Shown here piece after piece: positions 25,175 to 33,162 of a stretch of DNA of 64,000 nucleotides. The translations under genes and the position numbers were made by a program. Within the stretch, counting starts at the first letter, position 1, and every line of letters begins with the position of its first letter. Source of the stretch: Streptomyces cucumeris (GTDB taxonomy: Bacteria > Actinomycetota > Actinomycetes > Streptomycetales > Streptomycetaceae); contig NZ_JANCLX010000042.1 in NCBI RefSeq assembly GCF_024295805.1, forward strand, positions 1 through 64,000, in the 5' to 3' direction. The notes below the pieces were generated by a model. The model had not been told where the DNA came from, did not search any database, and saw only the letters and a list, made by a program, of their open reading frames with translations.

Positions 25175-25585
25175 TCAGCCGTGCAGCCGCAGTCCCTTGG
25201 TCACCTTGTCCACCGCGTTGCGCGGTCCGTACACCGCGAGGCCCACCAGACGGAGGTCATCGGCCGCCACCGCCCGTACCGCCGCGCGGTTGTCGTCCTC
25301 GTTGCCGGTGCTGAACAGCTCCTCGGTGTACACGGCGGTGGCCAGGCCACGGGAGAGGGCACGGGAACGGGTGCGGGTGAGGCCGGGGGAGTCGGCGGCG
25401 TAGACGAGGACCGGCTCGCGGAACATCGGGAGGTAGGTGTTGCCCGAGGCGTCCTCGTACGCCTTGCCGACCATCTCGTCGGTGGCGTGGGCGAGCCCGC
25501 TGGAGAGGAAGGCGGTCACATTGAGCTTCTGCCAGTCGGCCAGGTCGTCCCGGACGATGACCGCGATCTTGGTGTCACAACGCAT
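25175..25585 (-). CDS. DUF2000 family protein
   Basis: A 136-aa protein that aligns by eye with DUF2000: KIAVIVRDDLADWQKLNVTAFL at the start, LSSGLAHATDEMVGKAY, then PVLVYAADSPGLTRTRSRAL and VGLAVYGPRNAVDKVTKGLRLHG. The family has a peptidyl-tRNA-hydrolase-like fold and no established function. It is divergent from an AraC-family regulator 74 bp away, a common pairing in actinobacteria that suggests the regulator controls it. Confidence 0.88.
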   Translation of the reverse strand: MRCDTKIAVIVRDDLADWQKLNVTAFLSSGLAHATDEMVGKAYEDASGNTYLPMFREPVLVYAADSPGLTRTRSRALSRGLATAVYTEELFSTGNEDDNRAAVRAVAADDLRLVGLAVYGPRNAVDKVTKGLRLHG

Positions 25586-25659
25586 GGGACGACCCTCCCC
25601 CGCGTCCCGGTATGTGGTCTTGAACGCTGGTGCGCGGCGGTCGGCTGCACAATGGAGGG

Positions 25660-26544
25660 GTGACCCCAGGTGGCGAGCGGAACGGCGGCTCCGGCGACTG
25701 GGCCCGCTACTGGCGCGACCCGGACCGGCCGGTCGAAGCCATGCACGCGCACTTCTTCAGCCACCGGTTCCACCCCCACAGCCATGACGCGTACTCCTTC
25801 GCCGTCACCGAGGCCGGTGCCCAGCGCTTCCGCTGCCGGGGTGCGACGCGCACCAGCGGCGCGGGGATGGTGATGGCCTTCAACCCCGACGATCCGCACG
25901 ACGGGGAGGCCGCCGCCGACCTCGGCTACAAGTACCGGATCATGCACATCGGTCCGGACGTGGTGCGGGACGTGCTCTCCGACGTGGGAACGGTCGACCG
26001 GGACCGGGTGGCCCTGCCGCTCTTCGACGAACCCGTCCTGTCCGACCCGGTGCTGCGCCGCGCCCTGCTGGGGCTGCACACCGCTCTCGTCGGGGGCGCG
26101 GGTCCGCTGGTGCGCGATGAGTGGCTGACCGCCACCGTCAGCGCGATGGTGCGGCGCACGGCCACCCGGCCGGTGCGCGCCCGCACCCTTCCGGCGGGCG
26201 GTGCGCAGACGGGGGCCGCCCGGCGTGCGCGGGCGCTGCTGGAGGAGGAGTACGCGCTGGAGATCCCGGCCGACCGGCTCGCGGCGGCGGCCGGATGCAG
26301 CCGGTTCGCGCTCTACCGGGCGTTCCGTGCCGAGTACGGCATGGCGCCCAGCGACTTCCAGCGGCAGCTACGGCTGCGCCGCGCCCGCGGGCTGCTGGTC
26401 GCCGGGTGCAGCGCGGCAGAGGCCGCCGCGGAGGCGGGGTTCGCCGACCAGAGCCACTTCCACCGGTGGTTCGTGCGCTGCTTCGGGGTCACCCCGGGGA
26501 CGTTCCAGCGGGCCGCGGGCCCGGCCTTCCGGCCTGCTTCCTGA
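25660..26544 (+). CDS. AraC-family transcriptional regulator
   Basis: A 294-aa protein with an N-terminal cupin-like ligand domain (HFFSHRFHPHSHDAYSFAVTEAGAQRFRC and FNPDDPHDGEAA) and a C-terminal pair of helix-turn-helix motifs (IPADRLAAAAGCSRFALYRAFRAEYG; AAAEAGFADQSHFHRWFVRCFGVTPGTFQR). The His-rich cupin could bind a metal. Start uncertain: GTG 25660 has GGAGG too close in front, and GTG 25630 lacks an RBS. A leaderless transcript is possible. Confidence 0.9.
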   Translation: MTPGGERNGGSGDWARYWRDPDRPVEAMHAHFFSHRFHPHSHDAYSFAVTEAGAQRFRCRGATRTSGAGMVMAFNPDDPHDGEAAADLGYKYRIMHIGPDVVRDVLSDVGTVDRDRVALPLFDEPVLSDPVLRRALLGLHTALVGGAGPLVRDEWLTATVSAMVRRTATRPVRARTLPAGGAQTGAARRARALLEEEYALEIPADRLAAAAGCSRFALYRAFRAEYGMAPSDFQRQLRLRRARGLLVAGCSAAEAAAEAGFADQSHFHRWFVRCFGVTPGTFQRAAGPAFRPAS

Positions 26545-26746
26545 CGGTCTCCGCCCGTCTCCGCCCGTCTCTGCCCGTCTTCCCGCCCGGTCTTCCTGAC
26601 AGATGTTCGGACGGCGTCGAGCTGTGGTCGAACGCCGGTCGAACGACAGTCGGGCGAAGGAGGAGCGTTCCGCATCCGCCGCAGTCGGCTCAGTAGGGTC
26701 TGTTCTCGCCGGATCGATACACAAAGCGACTGGGGGACAGCGGAGC

Positions 26747-28927
26747 GTGGCGAAAGCGGAGTGGAATGGACCGGTCACCACCCCGGGGACCGGGCCCGGG
26801 CTCGGCGCCACGGGGGCGCGGGCGGCGCGGACGGCCCGGACCGGCATGGCGCTGGGTGCCCTGTGGCTGCTGGCCGGACTGCTGGCCGTCCGTCAGGCCG
26901 CGGCGGTGCTGCGGCGGCCACCGGACCAGCGGCTGACCGACCTGGAGACCTGGATCGGCGACCGCGGTGTCCTTCATTTGAGTGGTTCGCTCTACGCGGG
27001 CGACGCGTTCACCGGCACCCCGTTCGCCGGGCTGGTGCTCAAACCGCTGGCCCGCGCCGCCGAGCAGAGCCTCGGGGTCGCCTGGACCTTCGGCACCCTG
27101 CTGCTCGTCGTCGTCCTCGGCCTCGTCGCCGCCCGTGCCCTGCCCGGTCCGGTCTCGCGGCGCACCTCGCTGCTGGCCGCGCCGTGCGGCATCTGTCTGC
27201 TGGTGCTCTCGCTCCCGGTGCGCAACACCTTCACCCTCGGCCAGACCAGCATCATCCCGGTGCTGCTGATCGTGCTCACCGTGCTGCCCAGCACCTCGGG
27301 GCGGCAGGCGGGGGTGCTCATCGGCGTGGCCGCGGCGCTCCAGCCCGCGCTGCTGCTGTTCGCCGTCCTGGCCTGGCTGGTCGGACGGCGCCGGCCGGCC
27401 GTGCTCGCGGGGACGACGTTCGCCGTCTGCACCGCGCTGGCCGCGGCGTTGATGCCGCACGACTCCTGGACGTACTGGGCGCACCACATCGGCGGTGCCG
27501 GACTCGGCGCGTCCGCCGACAGCGTGGGCAACCAGTCCTTGCACGGACTGCTGCTGCGCGCCGGTGTGGCGGGCCCGGCCGAACTGGCGCTGCTCGCGCC
27601 GCCGGCCGTGACGGTCGCGGTGGCCGGTCTGCGGCGCGCGGTGCGCTATGCGCGGGACGGTCAGTTGTTGCTGGCCACCGCGATCACCGGCTGTGTGGCG
27701 CTGGCGGTCTCGCCCACCTCCTGGCAGCACCAGCAACTGTGGATCCTGCTCGCCGTGGTCGGCCGGGTCGGCAGGCGCGCCGCGGACCGGCTGGTGTGGC
27801 CGGTGCTGGTGGTGCTGGCGATGTCGCTCAGCCGTACCGCACTGCTGCCGGACATCGATCTCCTCGGCCATATCGGGGACAACGCACCGCTGTTGGCCGC
27901 GCTCGCCGCCGCCTGCGGGGTGCCGTTCCTCTTCCGCTCCTCGCCGCTGTGGGACGACCCGGTCCCGACTCCGGCGGCGCTGCCGACGAAGGGACGGTAC
28001 TCCTGGGTGCCGCTGCTGCGCCTGCCGCGGCGGCCGCTGTCCCGCCCCAACCTGGTGCTCGAACTGGTGCTGATCCGCATCGGCTACTTCGCGTACTCAT
28101 GGATCCGCGGCCACGCGCCCGATGAACGCGGCCCGGCCGAGGGGCACGGACACCAGGTGCTCGTGCTGGAGCGCCTGCTGCACCTCGATATCGAGTACGG
28201 GTTCAACGCGTTGGTGGCCGACACCGCGTGGCTGCGGCACGGAATAAACTGGTACTACACCACCTTCCACTTCCTCGTCCCGCTGTCGCTGCTGGGCTGG
28301 CTGTATCTGCGCCGCCCGGCCGCCTACCGGTGGGCCCGCACCCCGCTGGCGTTCGCCACCGTGCTGGCGCTCGCGGGCTTCTGGCTCTACCCGCTCGCCC
28401 CGCCACGGCTGATGGGACTGGGCTACGTGGACACCGCGCACGGTCCACAGGACTTGGCGCACCCGGACTTCGGCGCCCTGACCAAGCTGTCCAACCAGTA
28501 CGCCGCGATGCCCTCGCTGCATGTGGGGTGGTCGCTGTGGTGCGGTGTGGTGATCGCGATCGTGGCGCCGCACGTCTGGGCGAAGGTGCTCGGCGCGCTG
28601 TATCCGCTGCTGACCACGGCTGTGATCGTCGGCACCGCGAACCACTACGTCCTGGACGCGGTCGGCGGCGTCGTTGTCGTGGCGGCCGGGTTCGGCCTCC
28701 AGTACCTGCTGCTCGGGGTGGGCGGGCGGCCACACGAGGAGGCGCCACCGCTGTCGGCGACGATGGGCGCCGCGGTCGCGCGGGCCCGTGGGCTGGTACC
28801 CGGACTGGTGAGACAGCGCAGCGGACGGCATGACGATGCCGGGAGCGTCGAGGAGCCCCAGTCCGCCGCGGACGGACCCCCAAAGGGGGGTGATCCTCGC
28901 GTTGAGCGGCATGACCAGCGGGTCTAG
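26747..28927 (+). CDS. Glycosyltransferase 87 / PAP2 phosphatase fusion membrane protein
   Basis: 726 aa. The N-terminal half (about 25-400) is a polytopic GT87-type (polyprenol-phosphate-mannose-dependent) mannosyltransferase with FTLGQTSIIPVLLI and SPTSWQHQQLW. The C-terminal half (about 430-690) is a PAP2/Aur1-like phosphotransferase with the phosphate-binding motifs PSLHVGW and NHYVLDAVGG preceded by KLSNQYAAM. Such bifunctional proteins are typical of Streptomyces and are likely to make a mannosylated or inositol-containing envelope lipid, but the product is unknown. GTG 26747 has GGGGGA/GGAG upstream. Confidence 0.9.
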   Translation: MAKAEWNGPVTTPGTGPGLGATGARAARTARTGMALGALWLLAGLLAVRQAAAVLRRPPDQRLTDLETWIGDRGVLHLSGSLYAGDAFTGTPFAGLVLKPLARAAEQSLGVAWTFGTLLLVVVLGLVAARALPGPVSRRTSLLAAPCGICLLVLSLPVRNTFTLGQTSIIPVLLIVLTVLPSTSGRQAGVLIGVAAALQPALLLFAVLAWLVGRRRPAVLAGTTFAVCTALAAALMPHDSWTYWAHHIGGAGLGASADSVGNQSLHGLLLRAGVAGPAELALLAPPAVTVAVAGLRRAVRYARDGQLLLATAITGCVALAVSPTSWQHQQLWILLAVVGRVGRRAADRLVWPVLVVLAMSLSRTALLPDIDLLGHIGDNAPLLAALAAACGVPFLFRSSPLWDDPVPTPAALPTKGRYSWVPLLRLPRRPLSRPNLVLELVLIRIGYFAYSWIRGHAPDERGPAEGHGHQVLVLERLLHLDIEYGFNALVADTAWLRHGINWYYTTFHFLVPLSLLGWLYLRRPAAYRWARTPLAFATVLALAGFWLYPLAPPRLMGLGYVDTAHGPQDLAHPDFGALTKLSNQYAAMPSLHVGWSLWCGVVIAIVAPHVWAKVLGALYPLLTTAVIVGTANHYVLDAVGGVVVVAAGFGLQYLLLGVGGRPHEEAPPLSATMGAAVARARGLVPGLVRQRSGRHDDAGSVEEPQSAADGPPKGGDPRVERHDQRV

Positions 28928-28930
28928 CGT
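28902..28930 (+). promoter_or_regulatory. Candidate vegetative promoter of the SOD-like gene
   Basis: TTGAGC (28902-28907) and TAGCGT (28925-28930) are separated by 17 bp and resemble the main sigma factor promoter of Streptomyces. The promoter overlaps the 3' end of the GT87-PAP2 gene and lies about 95 bp before the SOD-like start. Confidence 0.45.
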
Positions 28931-29023
28931 GGTGAAAAGGGGTGGAAAGGTGCGAAAGCAGGTTGTAGGGGGACCTGGGAATCGAAATGGGGACCGGGGA
29001 CCCCGACCGAGGAGGGATCAAGG

Positions 29024-29659
29024 ATGTTGCTGGTGAAGGCCGTGACCGCGACGGTCGCCATAGGCGCCTCGATAGCCATCGCGACACCCGCGGTCGCCGC
29101 GCCACCACACCCCTTTGTCTTCGTCCACGACCGATTCCAGCCTGCGTCACAGGCGCAGAGCGCCGGTGCGGTGACCTACGACAAGTCGGTGGTGCCGACG
29201 TCCGCGAGCGTGTTCATCGCGGAGACGCGGGTGGGCGGCAAGGGCATGAAGTACCACGAGGGTGCGGACGGCCACGAGAACGGCCACCGCATGGTGCCCC
29301 ACGGAACGTTCGTGTTCATCAGTCTGCGCGGTCTCGCGCCCGGCCACCACTTCGGGATCCATGTCCATACGAAGCCGTGTGGCACCAAGCCCGACTCCTC
29401 GGGCCCGCACTACCAGAACAAACAGGACCCGAAGCAGCCCTCGACCAACCCCACGTATGCCAACCCGCGCAACGAGGTGTGGCTCGACCTCACCACCAAC
29501 AAGGCCGGCAAGGGCTGGGCCAAGTCGTGGGTGAAGTGGCACTTCCGGGCCGGTGAGGCGCGCTCGGTGGTGATCCACGAGCATGCGACCAGCACCAAGG
29601 AGGGGAAGGCGGGGATGGCCGGGGACCGGCTGGCCTGTGTGAACGTCCCGTTCAAGTGA
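29024..29659 (+). CDS. Secreted Cu/Zn superoxide-dismutase-like protein
   Basis: A 211-aa protein with a signal peptide (1-25, ending AVAA) and a SOD_Cu-like fold. The metal-ligand region GIHVHTKPCG, the GPHYQN segment, a conserved Cys near the C-terminus (LACVNVPF) and VVIHEHATS correspond to the Cu- and Zn-binding His and disulfide Cys of Cu/Zn SOD. An extra Lys/Gln/Pro-rich loop is inserted after GPHYQN. It probably detoxifies superoxide outside the membrane, though activity needs all ligands. ATG 29024 has GGAGGGATC upstream. Confidence 0.87.
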   Translation: MLLVKAVTATVAIGASIAIATPAVAAPPHPFVFVHDRFQPASQAQSAGAVTYDKSVVPTSASVFIAETRVGGKGMKYHEGADGHENGHRMVPHGTFVFISLRGLAPGHHFGIHVHTKPCGTKPDSSGPHYQNKQDPKQPSTNPTYANPRNEVWLDLTTNKAGKGWAKSWVKWHFRAGEARSVVIHEHATSTKEGKAGMAGDRLACVNVPFK

Positions 29660-29674
29660 CCCACGCGCCAACGG

Positions 29675-29843
29675 CTAGGTCCTGTCCTGTCGATCTTCGT
29701 GGATCAGGCCGCGGCGTCTGGTGCCGTAGCTCGCAAGGCGGAGGGTCGTCCTTGTACTGGGCGTACTCGGATGATCCCGACAACGCGGCGAGGTGCGGTG
29801 CCAGGCGTCGCGGGCCCACGAAGATCGGCAGGACAGGGCCTAG
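29675..29843. mobile_element. MITE-like repeat, copy 2, CTAG-bounded
   Basis: A 169-bp element bounded by CTAG, with about 28-bp terminal inverted repeats (CTAGGTCCTGTCCTGTCGAT and its complement, about three mismatches). The core is homologous to the element at 1099-1295 (GCTCGCAAGGCGGAGG, TGTACTGGGCGTACT, CCGACAACGC, GTGCCAGGCGTCG), but the terminal repeats differ. The right CTAG provides the TAG stop of the P450 gene, exactly as copy 1 does for the MASE1 gene. No open frame. Confidence 0.75.
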
Positions 29844-31072
29844 GCGTAGGCGACCCGTAGCTCCTTGATCCCGTTGAGCCAGGCCGAGCGCAGCCGCCGG
29901 GGGGCGCCGGTGAGGTGGATGTCCGGGACGGCGTCCGCGATGGCGTTGAAGATCAGCCGGATCTCCAGCTCCGCGAGGCTCTTGCCGAGGCAGAAGTGCG
30001 GTCCGCCGCCGCCGAAGCCGAGGTGGGGGTTGGGGTCACGGGTGATGTCGAAGACCTCGGGGCGGTCGAAGACCTCCGGGTCGTTGTTGGCGGAGGAGTA
30101 GAACACCCCGACCCGCTGGCCCGCGCGGATCCGCTGACCGCCCAGTTCGGTGTCCCGGGTGGCGGTGCGCTGGAAGGACATCACGGGGGTGGCCCAGCGG
30201 ACGATCTCGTCCGCGGCGGTGGCCGGGCGTTCGCGTTTGAACAGCTCCCACTGGTCGGGGTGGGTGAGGAAGGCGTGCATCCCGTGGCTGATGGCGTTGC
30301 GGGTGGTCTCGTTCCCGGCCACGGCCAGCAGCAGTACGAAGAAGCCGAACTCATCGGACTGGAGGTTGCCCTCGTCCTCGGCGGCCACCAGCCTGCTGAC
30401 GATGTCCTGGGCGGGACACTCCTTGCGGTCCACGGCCAGGTTCATCGCGTAGGAGATCAGCTCCATGGCCGACTCGGCGCCGATCTCCTCGGTGATGGCG
30501 AGTTCCGGATCGTCGTACGCCACCATCTTGTTGGACCAGTCGAAGATCTTGGAGCGGTCCCGCTGGGGGACGCCGATCAGCTCGGCGATGGCCTGGAGCG
30601 GCAGTTCGCAGGCGATGTCGGTGACGAAGTCCCCGGTGCCGCTGGTCTTCGCCTCCGCCACGATACGGACGGCGCGGTCGTGCAGGGCCCCCTCCAGCGC
30701 GCGGATGGCGCGGGGGGTGAAACCGCGCTGGACGATCTGGCGGACCCGGGTGTGCTCGGGCGGATCCATATTGAGCATGATCAGCTTCTGGACGTCGATC
30801 TGCTCGCGCTGGATGCTCTCGTTGAAGCGGATGATGGCGGTGTTCCGGTGCGAGGAGAAGATCTCGGGCCGGGTGGACACCTCCTTCACATCCCCGTGCC
30901 GGGTGACCGCCCAGTACCCGTCGTCCTGGAAACCGGCGATACCGTGCGGCTGGGCGACCCACCAGACCGGGGCGGTGCGGCGCAGCAGGGCGAGCTCCGG
31001 GAGCGGTACCCGGTGCTGGTGGAGGTCGGGGTCGGTGAGATCGAAGCCCTCGGGGAGCGCGGGACACGACAT
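29840..31072 (-). CDS. cyp125: CYP125-type cytochrome P450 (steroid C26/C27-monooxygenase)
   Basis: A 410-aa P450. The N-terminus CPALPEGFDLTDPDL, the B-C region LNMDPPEHTRVRQIVQRGFTP, I-helix AVAGNETTRNAI, ExxR in DEIVRWATPVMSF, and heme loop FGGGGPHFCLG with Cys361 match CYP125 closely, as does the end LRSAWLNGIKELRV. Known CYP125 enzymes oxidise the terminal methyl of the cholesterol side chain to the 26/27-acid. It is divergent from a fadA5-like thiolase, as in mycobacteria, with KstR-type boxes between. The stop codon is at the end of a repeat element. An electron donor may be the ferredoxin at 49150. Confidence 0.9.
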   Translation of the reverse strand: MSCPALPEGFDLTDPDLHQHRVPLPELALLRRTAPVWWVAQPHGIAGFQDDGYWAVTRHGDVKEVSTRPEIFSSHRNTAIIRFNESIQREQIDVQKLIMLNMDPPEHTRVRQIVQRGFTPRAIRALEGALHDRAVRIVAEAKTSGTGDFVTDIACELPLQAIAELIGVPQRDRSKIFDWSNKMVAYDDPELAITEEIGAESAMELISYAMNLAVDRKECPAQDIVSRLVAAEDEGNLQSDEFGFFVLLLAVAGNETTRNAISHGMHAFLTHPDQWELFKRERPATAADEIVRWATPVMSFQRTATRDTELGGQRIRAGQRVGVFYSSANNDPEVFDRPEVFDITRDPNPHLGFGGGGPHFCLGKSLAELEIRLIFNAIADAVPDIHLTGAPRRLRSAWLNGIKELRVAYA

Positions 31073-31148
31073 CGGCCACTCCAGGTTCCAGACCCGCTCG
31101 CGGATCTGACGGACGGATCTGACGGCTCATCAGAAGTGTCCGCAACGT

Positions 31149-31162
31149 AGTAACGGGTTCTA
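31149..31162. promoter_or_regulatory. KstR-type operator, site 1
   Basis: AGTAACGGGTTCTA differs from the KstR consensus TnnAACnnGTTnnA at one position (A for the first T). It lies 77 bp upstream of the cyp125 start. A kstR homologue is present at 50363-50980. Confidence 0.65.
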
Positions 31163-31268
31163 CAAGTGGCAAGAGATATGGCGGCCATTGTTGCCCTGAA
31201 CGGCCCGACTCGGGCTCTGCACAACCCTTGCGCCGCCGGGGCGGGCGTCAGCAGACTGAGGGCACAAC

Positions 31269-31282
31269 TAGAACACGTACTA
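31269..31282. promoter_or_regulatory. KstR-type operator, site 2
   Basis: TAGAACACGTACTA differs from TnnAACnnGTTnnA at one position (GTA for GTT) and lies inside a longer near-palindrome, AACTAG ... CTAGTT (31266-31285). It ends 31 bp before the fadA5 start, a position suited to repression. Confidence 0.68.
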
Positions 31283-31312
31283 GTTGCGGCGTGGATGAGG
31301 AGAGGACGAGAC

Positions 31313-32482
31313 ATGGCCGCGGAACCCGTCATCGTCGAAGCCGTACGCACGCCCATCGGCAAGCGCGGTGGCGCGCTCGCCAATCTCCACCCCGCCTATC
31401 TGCTCGGCGAGACCTACCGCGAACTCCTCGCCCGCACCGGCATCCAGCCCGACTGCGTCGAGCAGATCGTCGGCGGCACGGTGACCCACGCGGGGGAGCA
31501 GTCGATGAACCCCGCCCGCACCGCCTGGCTGGCGATGGGCCTGCCGTACGAGACCGCGGCGACCACGGTGGACTGTCAGTGCGGCTCCTCCCAGCAAGCG
31601 AACCACATGGTGGCCAACATGGTCGCCACCGGGGTCATCGACATCGGCATCGGCTGCGGTGTCGAGGCCATGTCCCGGGTGCCGCTGGGCAGCGGCTCCA
31701 AACACGGCCCGGGCAAACCGTTCCCGGACGAGTGGAACGTGGACCTGCCCAACCAGTTCGAGGCGGCGGAGCGGATCGCCCGCCACCGCGGGCTGACCCG
31801 GGAGCGGGTGGACGCGCTCGGACTGCTCTCCCAGGAGCGGGCGGGGCAGGCATGGGCCGAGGAGCGCTTCAAACACGAGACGTTCGCCGTCCAGGTGCCC
31901 ACCACCGAGGAGGAGCAGGCGGCCGGACAGGGCATGTGGCGGCTGGTCGACCGGGACGAGGGGCTGCGCGACACCAGCATGGAGGCGCTGTCCCGGCTGA
32001 AGCCCATCATGCCGACCGCCGTGCACACCGCGGGCAACTCCTCGCAGATCTCCGACGGTGCGTGCGCGGTGATGTGGGCGTCCAAGCGGATGGCCCGCGC
32101 CCTCAAGCTCAGGCCCCGCGCCCGGATCGTGGCCCAGGCGCTGGTCGGTGCCAATCCGCACTACCACCTCGACGGTCCGATCGACGCCACCCGTGCGGTG
32201 CTGGGCAAGGCGGGGATGTCACTCAAGGACATCGATGTGGTGGAGATCAACGAGGCGTTCGCCTCCGTGGTGCTGTCCTGGGCGCAGGTCTTCGAACAGG
32301 ACCTGGAGAAGGTGAACGTCAACGGTGGCGCGATCGCACTGGGTCATCCGGTGGGCGCCACCGGAGCCCGGCTGATCACCACCGCCCTGCATGAGCTCGA
32401 GCGCGCCGACCGCGAGTTCGCGCTCATCACGATGTGCGCGGGCGGCGGACTGGCGACGGGGACCATCATCCAGCGGCTGTGA
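31313..32482 (+). CDS. fadA5: FadA5-type steroid side-chain thiolase
   Basis: A 389-aa thiolase. VEAVRTPIGKRGG starts the fold; the nucleophile Cys90 is in DCQCGSSQQA; DLPNQFEAAERIA is typical of FadA5; GGAIALGHPVGATGARL carries the catalytic His; and MCAGGGLATGTI carries the second Cys. FadA5 cleaves 3-ketoacyl-CoA esters of sterol side chains, releasing acetyl- or propionyl-CoA. Close similarity along the whole length and divergence from a cyp125 homologue, the arrangement found in Mycobacterium tuberculosis (Rv3545c/Rv3546), support this. ATG 31313 has GGAGAGGACGAG upstream. Confidence 0.92.
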   Translation: MAAEPVIVEAVRTPIGKRGGALANLHPAYLLGETYRELLARTGIQPDCVEQIVGGTVTHAGEQSMNPARTAWLAMGLPYETAATTVDCQCGSSQQANHMVANMVATGVIDIGIGCGVEAMSRVPLGSGSKHGPGKPFPDEWNVDLPNQFEAAERIARHRGLTRERVDALGLLSQERAGQAWAEERFKHETFAVQVPTTEEEQAAGQGMWRLVDRDEGLRDTSMEALSRLKPIMPTAVHTAGNSSQISDGACAVMWASKRMARALKLRPRARIVAQALVGANPHYHLDGPIDATRAVLGKAGMSLKDIDVVEINEAFASVVLSWAQVFEQDLEKVNVNGGAIALGHPVGATGARLITTALHELERADREFALITMCAGGGLATGTIIQRL

Positions 32483-32766
32483 CCGCTGTCTGTGCCGTGA
32501 CCAGAATGTACTGAATGCCGTTTCGCCTGCCTCGACCTGCATGCAGGGGCCACCCGGGTCGGCGGCATCTCAGGGCCTATTGCGAAAAATGATCTCGTTT
32601 GTTCGGCAGTGCATCTCTCAACAGTCAAGTGGTGACGGTCTGCTGGGACGCTAAATTCCTCTCGTCCGCTAAAGCGGGCCGTGCTATGTCCCGTTTCGGA
32701 GTATCCATTTCCCCCGCCCCGTGTCGCTGGCGCAGAGTGTCGCTCAGCCATGGAAAACTTGCTGTC
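32483..32766. other. Gene-free region, lower GC, left border of the toxin locus
   Basis: 284 bp with noticeably more A/T than the flanks (for example the stretch around 32578-32600). It contains a 12-bp palindrome CCTGCATGCAGG (near 32537-32548) and a small CCGCTAAAGCGG stem (near 32669-32680). No coding region is supported. It probably carries the promoter of the SseB-like/RHS operon and may mark an insertion border. Confidence 0.45.
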
Positions 32767-33162
32767 ATGTTCAGGGGGGACATCTTGGGTTCACTGAGGT
32801 GCGATGACAGGCCGAGGCTGGCCGACTTTGTGCGTCAGGAAGCCGCGACGCAGATGTCGGAAGGCGAGAAGCTGGCGGCGTTGCGTTCCGTGCGTCTGTA
32901 CTTCCAACGGCCGGATGAGCCGGGCTTTCTGGTCTCCGAGACGGAGTCGGGCCCGGTGGTGCCGGTCTTCACTTCTGTGGAGCGGCTGGCTCTGTTCGCG
33001 GGTGTGTGCTCCTGGGCGTCGACGACGGCCGAGGATCTGGTGGAGCTACTGCCCGAGGGGACACAGGCGGTGGTGGATCCGCTGGGGCCACGGACATTTC
33101 TTCTGGATGTGGAGTCCTTGCAGGTGAACGGGGAGCGGGGGGAGCGATCCGATGTCGGGTGA
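32767..33162 (+). CDS. SseB-family N-terminal domain protein
   Basis: About 131 aa. The region PGFLVSETESGPVVPVFTSVERLALFAG ... DLVELLPEGTQAVVDPLGPRTFLLD matches the SseB N-terminal domain, a small fold common in actinobacteria and often found beside ESX- or polymorphic-toxin genes. Start uncertain: ATG 32767 has no RBS; TTG 32785 is preceded by GGGGGGA and would give 125 aa. Its stop overlaps the next start by 11 bases. It may be a chaperone or accessory for the toxin that follows. Confidence 0.8.
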   Translation: MFRGDILGSLRCDDRPRLADFVRQEAATQMSEGEKLAALRSVRLYFQRPDEPGFLVSETESGPVVPVFTSVERLALFAGVCSWASTTAEDLVELLPEGTQAVVDPLGPRTFLLDVESLQVNGERGERSDVG

